Assembly: GCA_015061365.1 (NCBI GenBank)
Contig: SUWS01000028.1
Coordinates: forward strand, 1-35,439
DNA: 35,439 bases
Reading direction: 5' to 3'
DNA from: Lentimicrobiaceae bacterium
Lineage (GTDB): Bacteria > Bacteroidota > Bacteroidia > Bacteroidales > F082
Shown piece after piece: positions 25,883-33,167 of the stretch; positions within the stretch are counted from its first letter, which is position 1, and each line of letters begins with the position of its first letter. A program made the translations under genes and the position numbers. The notes under the pieces are model-generated. The model had not been told where the DNA came from, ran no database searches, and saw nothing but the letters and a program-made list of their open reading frames with translations.

Positions 25883-26758
25883 TTATTCTTTACTTTCGTT
25901 ATTTACTGATTCTGTTACTTCTACTTTAGGTTTGCGAGGAGGGAAGTTGATCGCTAAGATACTGCCTCTTGGACAAACGTCGACGCATTTACGGCATTGC
26001 TTGCATTTGTCAGGGTTGATGTATGCCAATGTGCCGCGCATCTCGATAGCGTCAAAAGGACATTCTTTGAGACATTTCTGGCAGCCAATGCAACTGACAT
26101 TGCAGTTCTTCATGGCGACAGCTCCTTTCTCGATGTTGACGCAGCTTACGTAGACTCGACGGTTGTTCTTGCCTTTAGGACGGATTTCTATGACACCGCG
26201 AGGACAAGCCTTAGTACATGTTCCGCAACCTACGCATTTGTCTTCGTCAACGACGGCGATACCTTTTTCCTCGTCTATGTGGATGGCGTCGAAGGCGCAT
26301 TTCTTGACACAGTCGCCGAGACCGAGACATGCGTTAGGACATCCGCTGCCGCCAGCATAAAGGGTATGTGCGAAAGCGCAGATGTCAGCTCCCTCATAAT
26401 GTGTTTTCTTTGGCGCATTGACGCGAGTGCCGTTGCAACGTACTACAGCAATCTTAGGTTCGGCTGCTTCTACAGTGAGACCAAGAACGCCAGCGACTTT
26501 CGTCATGTCGGAACTCGTACAGAACAGACCGTTGATATTGCCCTTGCCAGCAGCCGACTTTACACAAGCCTCGGCAAAAGCGCGACATCCGGCAAAACCG
26601 CAACCTCCGCAGTTGGCACCTGATAATGTACCTTCAACCTCGTCAATCAATGGATTTTCTTCTACCTTAAATTTCTGAGCGACTATATACAGAATAACCG
26701 CTAAAATGCCTCCCAAGACTCCTAGTACAATGAGAGAATAGAGTAAAATGTCGTTCAC
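25883..26758 (-). CDS. rnfB: Rnf complex ferredoxin-type subunit RnfB
   Basis: A 291-residue protein with an N-terminal membrane helix (about 5-28), a Fe-S domain (Cys50, 53, 58, 80 in CGGCGFAGC ... C) and several ferredoxin-like [4Fe-4S] sets: a loose one around Cys140-154, Cys175/178/181/185, Cys223/226/229/233 and Cys252/255/258/262. It is the entry point for electrons from reduced ferredoxin. It is longer than the two-cluster RnfB of E. coli (RsxB), in line with anaerobes. A 69-bp gap separates it from the RseC-family gene and contains a possible promoter. Confidence 0.95.
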   Translation of the reverse strand: MNDILLYSLIVLGVLGGILAVILYIVAQKFKVEENPLIDEVEGTLSGANCGGCGFAGCRAFAEACVKSAAGKGNINGLFCTSSDMTKVAGVLGLTVEAAEPKIAVVRCNGTRVNAPKKTHYEGADICAFAHTLYAGGSGCPNACLGLGDCVKKCAFDAIHIDEEKGIAVVDEDKCVGCGTCTKACPRGVIEIRPKGKNNRRVYVSCVNIEKGAVAMKNCNVSCIGCQKCLKECPFDAIEMRGTLAYINPDKCKQCRKCVDVCPRGSILAINFPPRKPKVEVTESVNNESKE

Positions 26759-26788
26759 AATAATTAGATTTAATGTTTAATTTATGCT

Positions 26789-26796
26789 ACAAAAAT
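26789..26796 (-). promoter_or_regulatory. possible internal -7 element before rnfB
   Basis: TATTTTTG on the minus strand fits TAnnTTTG and lies 30 bp upstream of the rnfB ATG. No -33 box is visible. It may allow rnf expression independent of the RseC-family gene. Confidence 0.35.
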
Positions 26797-26827
26797 AATA
26801 ATTAATTTTTTTTGCCTATAACTTTTT

Positions 26828-27238
26828 TTAATGAATTTCATACTCGAATTTACGTTTTAATCTATTCCTGAAAAGGAATAAAATCAGATAGTACGGAATA
26901 AGAGTGCCTATGGAAATTAATGCGTTTAATCCTTCTTCGATTTTTAACGTACTGAGAATAAATATCATCGCAACCAATATTATCAGTGGAATTACGTATG
27001 CGAAGATAACAGCTCTGTTCGCTTGTCCTAATCCCATGCTGATTTTTACTTCTTGTCCTATGGATAAATTTTTATCTTTTGGAGCAGGAATCGTGATGAT
27101 TTTCTCCTGCATTTCCGACATGTTGCATGCGCCCTTGATGTTGCATGACGCACATGTGCTTCTTGATAAAATCTTTACTTCAATGTTGCTGTCTTCTATT
27201 TTAGTTATTATTCCTTCGTGCGAGATTTTGTTTTCCAT
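26828..27238 (-). CDS. RseC/MucC-family membrane protein
   Basis: A 136-residue protein with a cytoplasmic N-terminal domain (residues 1-70) carrying Cys29, 32 and 38 in TCASCNIKGAC, and two membrane helices (about 78-98 and 104-122) ending in a basic tail. RseC-family proteins commonly sit beside rnf genes; in E. coli, RseC and Rsx/Rnf together reduce SoxR. It leads the rnf operon here, 69 bp before rnfB, which suggests a role in assembly, redox maintenance or regulation of Rnf. Confidence 0.88.
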   Translation of the reverse strand: MENKISHEGIITKIEDSNIEVKILSRSTCASCNIKGACNMSEMQEKIITIPAPKDKNLSIGQEVKISMGLGQANRAVIFAYVIPLIILVAMIFILSTLKIEEGLNALISIGTLIPYYLILFLFRNRLKRKFEYEIH

Positions 27239-27260
27239 TTTAGATGTTGATTAGTTTATG

Positions 27261-27268
27261 CAAATATA
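27261..27268 (-). promoter_or_regulatory. -7 element of the rnf operon
   Basis: TATATTTG on the minus strand, a perfect TAnnTTTG, 22 bp upstream of the RseC-family start codon. No -33 TTTG is seen at 17-21 nt. Confidence 0.45.
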
Positions 27269-27377
27269 AACATTTGTCGAATGAAAAATGAGTAATTAAA
27301 AAAGTTTTTTATTGATAATTCTATGTCTCATCAACAAAAAAACTATACGTATGCGATGAAAGTCTAATTTATTTTAT

Positions 27378-27385
27378 TATCTTTG
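27378..27385 (+). promoter_or_regulatory. -7 element of the acyl-ACP synthetase fusion gene
   Basis: TATCTTTG, a perfect -7 consensus, 24 bp upstream of ATG 27410. It contains the TTG at 27383, which rules out that codon as the start if the promoter is used. Confidence 0.5.
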
Positions 27386-27409
27386 CGAGATATTGAAAAC
27401 TTCTGCAAA

Positions 27410-29869
27410 ATGTTAATCTCAAAAAAAGACAAATTAGCCATCACTTTTAAAGATGACAAATATACCTACGAGCAACTTCTCAGATATTCACAACTTTATG
27501 CTGATAAATTTTCGTTAGAATGTAAACCGGAAAAAATATTAATCTGTGCTCAGAACTCACCTGAATGGTGTTTCGCTTTTTACGGCGCGATGCGTTGCAA
27601 GTCGATAGTCGTTCCGTTAGACGCTCAATCTACCAAGAAAGAGATAGAATACGTCATCAACGACTGTCGTCCCGACATAGTTTTTATCTCCGATGATAAA
27701 AAGGAAATGTTCGCTGATATGAATCTTCATGACGCACGTCTGATGACAAAAGATGATGTTGCCCTTTTTGATGATAAGAATATTCCCGCTACTGACATCC
27801 CTCTCGGGAATCTTGAAGACGTGATGTTGATAAATTACACATCAGGTACGACAGGTAATCCTAAGGGTGTGATGCTTACTTACAAAAATGTCATGTTTAA
27901 CATAGATTCTGTTAGTAAGCAGGTCCCTATTTTCCAGGAAGACAGTAACGTTATGGTGCTTCTACCGTTGCATCATATACTTCCACTTCTCGGCAGTCTC
28001 GTAGCTCCTCTTTATATGGGTGGTACTCTTCATATAGCCGAAGCTATGAACGCGGAATCAATCATCAAGACTCTTAATGCGGGAAAAGTATCTATTATAA
28101 TAGGTGTACCTCGTCTTTATGATATGCTCGTCAAAGGTGTCATGTCGAAGATTAACGCTTCATTCGTGACACGTCTTCTTTATAAGATAACTAAACTAAT
28201 CGGCAGCGATGCAGTGTCGAGAGTCATTTTCAGCAGCGTGCATAAGAAATTCGGCGGTCATCTGAAATATCTCGTCTCTGGCGGTGCGGCTCTTTCTGTA
28301 GAGACGGCAACGATTTTAAAGACGTTGGGATTGTATGTCCTTGAAGGCTATGGCATGACGGAGACAGCTCCTATGATTTCGTTCACTCGTCCTGGAAGAC
28401 GTAAAATCGGTTATGCGGGAGAACTTCTTCCTAATATAGAAGCCAAGATAGCGGAAAATGGTGAGATATGTGTCAAGGGCGACAACGTGATGAAAGGTTA
28501 TTATAAACGTGAAGAGGAAACGGCGCAAATCATAAAAGATGGCTGGCTTCATACTGGCGACATGGGAATCTTGGATAAATACGGACTTAAGATAACTGGT
28601 CGTATCAAGGAGATTATCGTGACATCTAACGGTAAGAATATAAATCCTGAATTGTTAGAGAAAGAGTTCTTGAATGAAAGTAAATACGTACATGAAATCG
28701 GTATCTTCCTGAGCGGAGATATTCTTCATGCAGCTATAAGACCTGAGATGACGGCTGTCAGACAGAGTTCGTTAGACGATATGGATGCTCTTATCAAAAG
28801 CGAGGTGGAACGTTTCAATGCGGAACAGCCTCAATATAAGCGTATAAAGCAATATCATATCATGTCGGAGGAACTTCCTAAGACACGACTCGGTAAGGTG
28901 CAGCGTTTCCTTCTTCCTCATCTCATCGACAAACCAAAAACTCATACTGAACAGGAATCTCTTGAAGGTAAGAGCGAAGTCTACAAAATGTTGAAAGCTT
29001 TCGTGGAAGATGAAACTAAGACGATAGCCAACGAAAACGACCACTTTGAAATCGATCTGTCGATGGATTCTTTGAGTAAAGTCTCGCTTCTCGCTTATAT
29101 CGAAAACACTTTCGGTATCAATATGAATGAGGAACAGATGGAAAACCTCAATACTCTCGCAAAACTCACCGATTACATCGAGAAGAACGAACATACATTC
29201 AACACAACGAATATTACCTGGAAAGATATCCTCGCGACTAAGGTCGATGTCAAATTGGAGAAACCAGGCATCACGCAATGGTGTACATATACTTTCACTA
29301 AGATATTGTTCTCAATCTGTTATCGTTTCAGATTTAAAGGTAACAAGAAACTGCCTAACAGTCCGTGTATCATAGTGGCGAACCACCGCTGTGCTATCGA
29401 CGGATTTTTAATTACTTACAACTTCTCACGTAAAGAAAACAAGGATATTTTCTTCTTCGCTAAGGAGAAGCATTGGAGAACCAAGATTGCTCAGTTCTTT
29501 GCGAGAAAGAATAATATTATCTTAATGGATATTAATAAAAATGTGCGTCAGTCGTTGCAGGAAATGTGTGCCGTCTTGAAGAAAGGAAAGAATATCGTTA
29601 TCTTCCCGGAAGGTACGCGTTCTCGTGATAACAAGATGAAGAAATTTAAAGAGACTTTCGCCATCTTAAGTAAGGAATTGAATGTACCTATCATTCCTGT
29701 CGCTATCGCAGGATCTGAATCGGCATGTTATGGTGGCAGCATCATTCCTAAGTTCTGGAAGAAAATTGATATTGAAGTGTTGGAACCTGTAATGCCATCG
29801 GCAGATCAAAGCGTTGAAAGTCTGCGCGACAAGGTGGCGGCATTGATAGAAAAACACCTTTCTAAATAA
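27410..29869 (+). CDS. acyl-ACP synthetase - ACP - PlsC acyltransferase fusion
   Basis: An 819-residue three-domain protein. Residues ~10-500 form an AMP-binding acyl-CoA/acyl-ACP synthetase (P-loop YTSGTTGNPKG 143-153, LEGYGMTETAP, TGDMGILDKYGLKITGRIKE). Residues ~525-595 form an acyl-carrier domain with the phosphopantetheine site DSLS, Ser554. Residues ~640-800 form a PlsC/LPLAT acyltransferase with NHRCAID (His659, Asp664) and IFPEGTRSR. It could activate a fatty acid, hold it on its own carrier domain and transfer it to a lysophospholipid or other acceptor, like Aas with an added carrier. A TTG-initiated extension (27383) overlaps the promoter, so ATG 27410 is preferred. Confidence 0.9.
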   Translation: MLISKKDKLAITFKDDKYTYEQLLRYSQLYADKFSLECKPEKILICAQNSPEWCFAFYGAMRCKSIVVPLDAQSTKKEIEYVINDCRPDIVFISDDKKEMFADMNLHDARLMTKDDVALFDDKNIPATDIPLGNLEDVMLINYTSGTTGNPKGVMLTYKNVMFNIDSVSKQVPIFQEDSNVMVLLPLHHILPLLGSLVAPLYMGGTLHIAEAMNAESIIKTLNAGKVSIIIGVPRLYDMLVKGVMSKINASFVTRLLYKITKLIGSDAVSRVIFSSVHKKFGGHLKYLVSGGAALSVETATILKTLGLYVLEGYGMTETAPMISFTRPGRRKIGYAGELLPNIEAKIAENGEICVKGDNVMKGYYKREEETAQIIKDGWLHTGDMGILDKYGLKITGRIKEIIVTSNGKNINPELLEKEFLNESKYVHEIGIFLSGDILHAAIRPEMTAVRQSSLDDMDALIKSEVERFNAEQPQYKRIKQYHIMSEELPKTRLGKVQRFLLPHLIDKPKTHTEQESLEGKSEVYKMLKAFVEDETKTIANENDHFEIDLSMDSLSKVSLLAYIENTFGINMNEEQMENLNTLAKLTDYIEKNEHTFNTTNITWKDILATKVDVKLEKPGITQWCTYTFTKILFSICYRFRFKGNKKLPNSPCIIVANHRCAIDGFLITYNFSRKENKDIFFFAKEKHWRTKIAQFFARKNNIILMDINKNVRQSLQEMCAVLKKGKNIVIFPEGTRSRDNKMKKFKETFAILSKELNVPIIPVAIAGSESACYGGSIIPKFWKKIDIEVLEPVMPSADQSVESLRDKVAALIEKHLSK

Positions 29870-29894
29870 TTGACAATTAACAATTAACAATTAA
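29867..29894. repeat. heptamer array (CAATTAA) from the stop codon onward
   Basis: The TAA stop of the fusion gene (29867-29869) is the first element of taattga, caattaa, caattaa, caattaa. Same family as 8770-8820 in reverse orientation. Confidence 0.75.
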
Positions 29895-29947
29895 GGAAAT
29901 TTGCTTTAATGTTTAAGGTAATTATGAATTAGGAATGAGGACAAAGT

Positions 29948-29976
29948 CTGTTGACCGTTGTCTGTTGTCCGTTGAC
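29948..29976. repeat. heptamer array (CTGTTGT) upstream of the HAD gene
   Basis: Units ctgttga, ccgttgt, ctgttgt, ccgttga, ending 14 bp before the ATG at 29991. The same family occurs inside murF and the helicase gene. Confidence 0.75.
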
Positions 29977-29990
29977 ATAAAAAATAAACT

Positions 29991-30596
29991 ATGATAAAAA
30001 ATATAATTTTCGATTTTGGAGGTGTGCTCGTAGATTGGAATCCGCATTATCTCTTTGATACATATTTTAATGATGAAGAGAAATGTAATTATTTTATCGA
30101 GAATGTCTGTAACACCGAATGGAATGCGCAGATGGATAAAGGCAAGCCTTTTGAAGTCGCGGTGAAAGAACGTATTGCAGAATTTCCGGAGTTTGAAGAA
30201 GCCATAAGATTATATCAAAGCGAATGGATGAAAACGATGGGAGAGGAGATACCTGGAATGTATGAGCTGATAAAATCTCTCAAAGAAAACGGATTCCCAG
30301 TTATTTACGGATTGACAAACTGGTCGGCGGAGACGTTTCCTCCAGTTAGAGAAAAATATGAGATCTTTTCATTGATAGATCATATCGTTTGTTCCGGAGA
30401 AGAGAAACTTCTGAAACCAGATCCTAAGATTTATCAGACGTTGTTGGAACGTTATAACCTTAAAGCTGAAGAATCGGTGTTCATCGATGATAATATTAAT
30501 AATGTGAAAGGCGCGATCGACATGGGAATGAAATCCATCAGATTCGTCAATGCGGAACAATTGCAAAAAGATTTGAATGAATTATTAAACAAATGA
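29991..30596 (+). CDS. HAD-superfamily phosphatase (YihX-like)
   Basis: A 201-residue HAD hydrolase of subfamily IA-v3. Motif I is FDFGGVLVDWN with nucleophile Asp8; the second Asp is replaced by Gly, as in YihX. Motif II is GLTNWS (107-112), motif III is KPDPKIY (142-148) and motif IV is FIDDN with Asp166/Asp167. YihX of E. coli removes phosphate from alpha-glucose-1-phosphate; the substrate here is not shown. It is first in a tight + strand group with the small unknown gene and the exonuclease (gaps of 4 and 1 bp). Confidence 0.88.
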   Translation: MIKNIIFDFGGVLVDWNPHYLFDTYFNDEEKCNYFIENVCNTEWNAQMDKGKPFEVAVKERIAEFPEFEEAIRLYQSEWMKTMGEEIPGMYELIKSLKENGFPVIYGLTNWSAETFPPVREKYEIFSLIDHIVCSGEEKLLKPDPKIYQTLLERYNLKAEESVFIDDNINNVKGAIDMGMKSIRFVNAEQLQKDLNELLNK

Positions 30597-30600
30597 TTTT

Positions 30601-30912
30601 ATGAAAACAGTTGAGATTAAAAATTTTGAATTATATACCACAGGCGTAATTAGTATTGCCTGGACGGAGAATGGCGAAGATATTTTCCTTAATGTAGATT
30701 TGGATTTGGCTGCATTGCTGAAGATGTTGAAGATGGAAGGAATATCATACGAGAAGGTACAGCAAGTGTCGGAAAGTCAGCAGCCTCTGAGATTCAAGAA
30801 AGTGACGTTGTTACTTTTCCAAGACGACGACAAACCTGGTCAGTATTACACGACGGAGTGTATGTTTGAGGATGACGAGATTGATATTTTCCACGCTGAG
30901 ATAAAAGAATAA
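30601..30912 (+). CDS. small protein of unknown function
   Basis: A 103-residue acidic soluble protein without signal peptide or membrane helix. I do not recognise the family. The sequence alternates beta-like stretches (FELYTTGVISIAWTENGEDI, VTLLLFQDDD) with a helix (LAALLKMLKMEGISYEKV). It lies 4 bp after the HAD gene and 1 bp before the exonuclease gene, so it is probably translated with them. Confidence 0.75.
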   Translation: MKTVEIKNFELYTTGVISIAWTENGEDIFLNVDLDLAALLKMLKMEGISYEKVQQVSESQQPLRFKKVTLLLFQDDDKPGQYYTTECMFEDDEIDIFHAEIKE

Positions 30913-30913
30913 G

Positions 30914-31444
30914 ATGTCGGATCAGAACAACAATCAGATTATAATTCCCGATCTCCCTGACTTTGCGGCTATAGATTTCGAGTCGGCTAATGGCGACATC
31001 AGAAGTGCGTGCAGCGTCGGCATCGTCGTAGTGCGTGACAGGGAGATTGTAGACAGTTTCTATAGTCTGATAAAACCCGTACCGAATTATTATTGCTACT
31101 GGAATACCAAAATTCATGGAATAAAACAGGAAGATACCGACGGCGCGCCTCTTTTTCCGGAGGTGTGGCGTGAGGCGTCGAAATACGTGAAGAATCTTCC
31201 TCTCGTTGCTCATAACAAGAGTTTCGACGAGCGATGTCTGAAAGCCTGCTTCGCTCATTATAAGATGAAATATCCTAACTATCAGTTTTATTGCACTTAC
31301 AGGACCTCTGTCAAGGTGCTTCCTGATTTAGAGAATCATCAGCTTCATACTGTGGCGGCACATTGCGGCTTCGACCTGAAAAACCATCATCACGCCCTCG
31401 CCGACGCAGTAGCCTGCGCTCACATCGCAATGAAGATTTTTTAA
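30914..31444 (+). CDS. DEDDh 3'-5' exonuclease (DnaQ-like)
   Basis: A 176-residue exonuclease of the DnaQ/RNase T superfamily. ExoI is AAIDFES with Asp21 and Glu23, ExoII is VAHNKSFDERCL with Asp105, and ExoIII is HHHALADAVACAH with His160 and Asp164, so the full DEDDh set is present. It may proofread or trim DNA or RNA ends; the substrate is unknown. Oddity: its last 17 codons recur in diverged form at 32884-32940, beyond an inserted ATPase gene, so this 3' end may be the recombined copy. Confidence 0.88.
   Translation: MSDQNNNQIIIPDLPDFAAIDFESANGDIRSACSVGIVVVRDREIVDSFYSLIKPVPNYYCYWNTKIHGIKQEDTDGAPLFPEVWREASKYVKNLPLVAHNKSFDERCLKACFAHYKMKYPNYQFYCTYRTSVKVLPDLENHQLHTVAAHCGFDLKNHHHALADAVACAHIAMKIF
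31391..31444 (+). repeat. direct repeat, left copy (exonuclease 3' end)
   Basis: Encodes HALADAVACAHIAMKIF and the stop codon. Over 51 aligned bases, 43 match the right copy at 32884, including 26 consecutive identical bases (31397-31422). Most differences are synonymous. Confidence 0.85.
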
Positions 31445-31452
31445 AAAAACAT

Positions 31453-31484
31453 ATTGCTTTTGTTTGAGATTATTATTATATTTG
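31453..31484 (+). promoter_or_regulatory. promoter of the DUF4143 ATPase gene
   Basis: ATTG (31453-31456), a 20-nt spacer and a perfect -7 TATATTTG (31477-31484), 47 bp before ATG 31532. The inserted gene therefore brings its own promoter. Confidence 0.45.
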
Positions 31485-31531
31485 CAAGTCGTACTTTGGT
31501 TTATCATGATAAAATAAAATAGATTGTCTTT

Positions 31532-32876
31532 ATGAAAGAATATGATAGAATGCAAAAGATACTTGATATACAAGATGATAGTGTTTTTTTTATGGGGAGC
31601 AAGACAGGTTGGGAAGAGTACATTGGTGAAAAAACTGTTTCCTGATGCTAAAGTATATGATTTATTGAAAAGTGATGAATATTCTCGTCTTTTGAGGAAA
31701 CCTCAAGGGGACTTCTATAAATTGCTTTGCAGGTGATTTATGAATTTTTCTTTGAGAAGATTTTTGTTTTTCTCGAAAGAGCATAGCGAGCTATGTGATT
31801 GAAAGAAAGACAAAAAGATTCCAAGAAAAAACATAAAGCACGCAAAAGTTTTATTTTCATAGTTAATGTTTATTTAAACGGGGAATTTATAGAAGTCCCC
31901 TCAATTATTAAGGGAGGAGTTGATTTCGTATGACGAAACAAAAATCGTTATTATAGATGAGATTCAGAAAATTCCATCTCTGCTTGATGAGGTTCATTGG
32001 TTGATTGTAAATAGAGGTATACGATTCATATTATGTGGGTCGAGTGCTCGAAAGTTGAAACGTGTAGGGACAAATTTGTTAGGAGGAAGAGCATTGCCAG
32101 TGATGCTGTTTCCTTTTGTTAGTGCAGAAATATCTGATTTTAATTTGTTTCGCGCAATAAACAATGGAATGATACCTCGACATTATATGGTTCAGAATCC
32201 TCAAAAACGTCTTGAAGCATACATTGGTGTATATTTGAAAGAAGAGATTCAAGACGAAGCGGTGGTCAGACAATTGTCGTCCTTTAATAGGTTTTTGGAT
32301 GTTGCGGCACAATGTGATGGAGAAATGATTAATTACACTAACATTGCGCAAGATTGTGGAGTAAGTGCAACGACTATCAAAGAATATTTTAATATTCTTG
32401 AACAAACTTTAATCGGTTATATGATACCAGCATTTACATTGTCGAAAAAAAGACGCGCCATTACGACAAAGAAGTTTTATTATTTTGATGTTGGTGTCGT
32501 CAATTATCTCCTGAACCGTTCTAATTTACAACCTGGTTCTATCGATTTTGGACATGCTTTTGAACATTTTATGATACAAGAAGTAGTGGCGTATCTATCG
32601 TATTATGAAAAGAGAGAGAAATTGTCGTATTGGAGAACCGCCAATGGTTATGAAGTTGATGCAATTATTGGAGATGCCCGTGTGGCGATAGAGTTTAAAA
32701 GTTCAGAAGAGGTGCAATCCAAACATACCAAAGGTTTAAAGGCGTTTGAAGAGGATTTTCCTGATGCAAGAAAAATTATTGTTTCGTTAGATTGTAACAA
32801 AAGAATTTTGAATGGTATAGAGGTTATCCCAGCACTGGAGTTTCTGCAAATGTTGTGGAATGGAGATATAATATGA
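31532..32876 (+). pseudogene. DUF4143/AAA_14 ATPase gene, frameshifted and split by a MITE
   Basis: The natural protein starts MKEYDRMQKILDIQDDSV at 31532. An 8-T tract (31584-31591) shifts the frame; with seven T it reads SVFLWGARQVGKSTLVKKLF, a Walker A. After LLRKPQ (to 31706) a 194-bp MITE brings a stop at 31734. Removing the MITE and one TCAA gives RKPQLLREELISYDETKIV in the same frame, leading to Walker B (IVIIDEIQKIP), the sensor FILCGSSARKLKR, and the DUF4143 part (YYFDVGVVNYLL, GHAFEHFMIQEVVAYL, EVDAIIGDARVAIEFKSS). The last segment resembles a PD-(D/E)XK nuclease core. Such ATPases are frequent accessory genes of unknown role. Probably inactive now, unless the C-terminal part is expressed alone. 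Confidence 0.85.
31707..31900. mobile_element. 194-bp MITE with 17-bp terminal inverted repeats and TCAA target duplication
   Basis: The ends GGGGACTTCTATAAATT (31707-31723) and AATTTATAGAAGTCCCC (31884-31900) are perfect inverted repeats. TCAA lies on both sides (31703-31706 and 31901-31904). The interior folds into an imperfect hairpin centred on CATAG-CGAG-CTATG (31782-31795) and codes for nothing, so it depends on a transposase elsewhere. Element plus duplication is 198 bp, a multiple of three. The excised sequence restores the ATPase reading frame. Confidence 0.93.
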
Positions 32877-32880
32877 CGAG

Positions 32881-32940
32881 AAACATCTCCTCGCCGACGC
32901 AGTAGCCTGCGCTCATATAGCGATGGAGATATTTAGATAA
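32881..32940 (+). pseudogene. displaced 3' end of an exonuclease gene
   Basis: Reads KHLLADAVACAHIAMEIFR and stops at 32938-32940. It aligns without gaps to the last 17 codons of the exonuclease at 31391-31444, with mostly synonymous changes. It begins within 5 bp of the ATPase stop codon and has no start. It is either the original gene end pushed aside by an insertion or the remnant of a second exonuclease gene. Confidence 0.8.
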
Positions 32941-32965
32941 AGGGATTTGAAAACGGATTTATTTG

Positions 32966-33038
32966 TGGAGGATACCGGACTCGAACCGGCCACCTTCAGA
33001 TTGCGAACCTGACGCTCTACCTGATGAGCTAAACCCCC
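32966..33038 (-). tRNA. tRNA-Ala (anticodon CGC)
   Basis: Read on the minus strand, 73 nt fold as a cloverleaf: acceptor GGGGGTT/ATCCTCC, D-arm GCTC-ATCAGGTA-GAGC, anticodon arm TCAGG-TTCGCAA-TCTGA, variable loop AGGTG, T-arm GCCGG-TTCGAGT-CCGGT, discriminator A73. The loop gives anticodon CGC (codon GCG). The G3-U70 pair is the alanine identity element. Position 6-67 is a U-U mismatch. CCA is not encoded. It lies 25 bp beyond the displaced exonuclease tail. Confidence 0.85.
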
Positions 33039-33137
33039 GTCGTATTTCGTGCGGCAAATTTACTAAAAAATATAAGTGTAGAGATAAATTTTTAGAATAT
33101 TTTTTATAACTCATAGTCTTCGTGCTTGATAAAATCG

Positions 33138-33145
33138 TATTTTTG
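33138..33145 (+). promoter_or_regulatory. -7 element of the fucosidase gene
   Basis: TATTTTTG fits TAnnTTTG, 22 bp before the start codon at 33168. A -33 box is not convincing. Confidence 0.4.
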
Positions 33146-33167
33146 TAGAAATTGTTAAGTATAAATC

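Noticed and set aside
27383..27409. TTG start giving nine extra residues on the acyl-ACP synthetase fusion
   Set aside because: The TTG is part of a perfect -7 TATCTTTG, so it would be at or before the transcription start. ATG 27410 is preferred.
31545..31736. Independent 64-residue gene starting at 31542
   Set aside because: It is the shifted N-terminal fragment of the DUF4143 ATPase (Walker A included), ending within the MITE.
32966..33038. tRNA-Cys (anticodon GCA)
   Set aside because: Placing GCA as the anticodon would put C instead of U at position 33 and break the stem. CGC with U33 and G3-U70 fits alanine.
32884..33038. Integration into the tRNA gene
   Set aside because: No second copy of the tRNA 3' end is seen. 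The duplicated sequence is the exonuclease 3' end, so the tRNA is only a neighbour.
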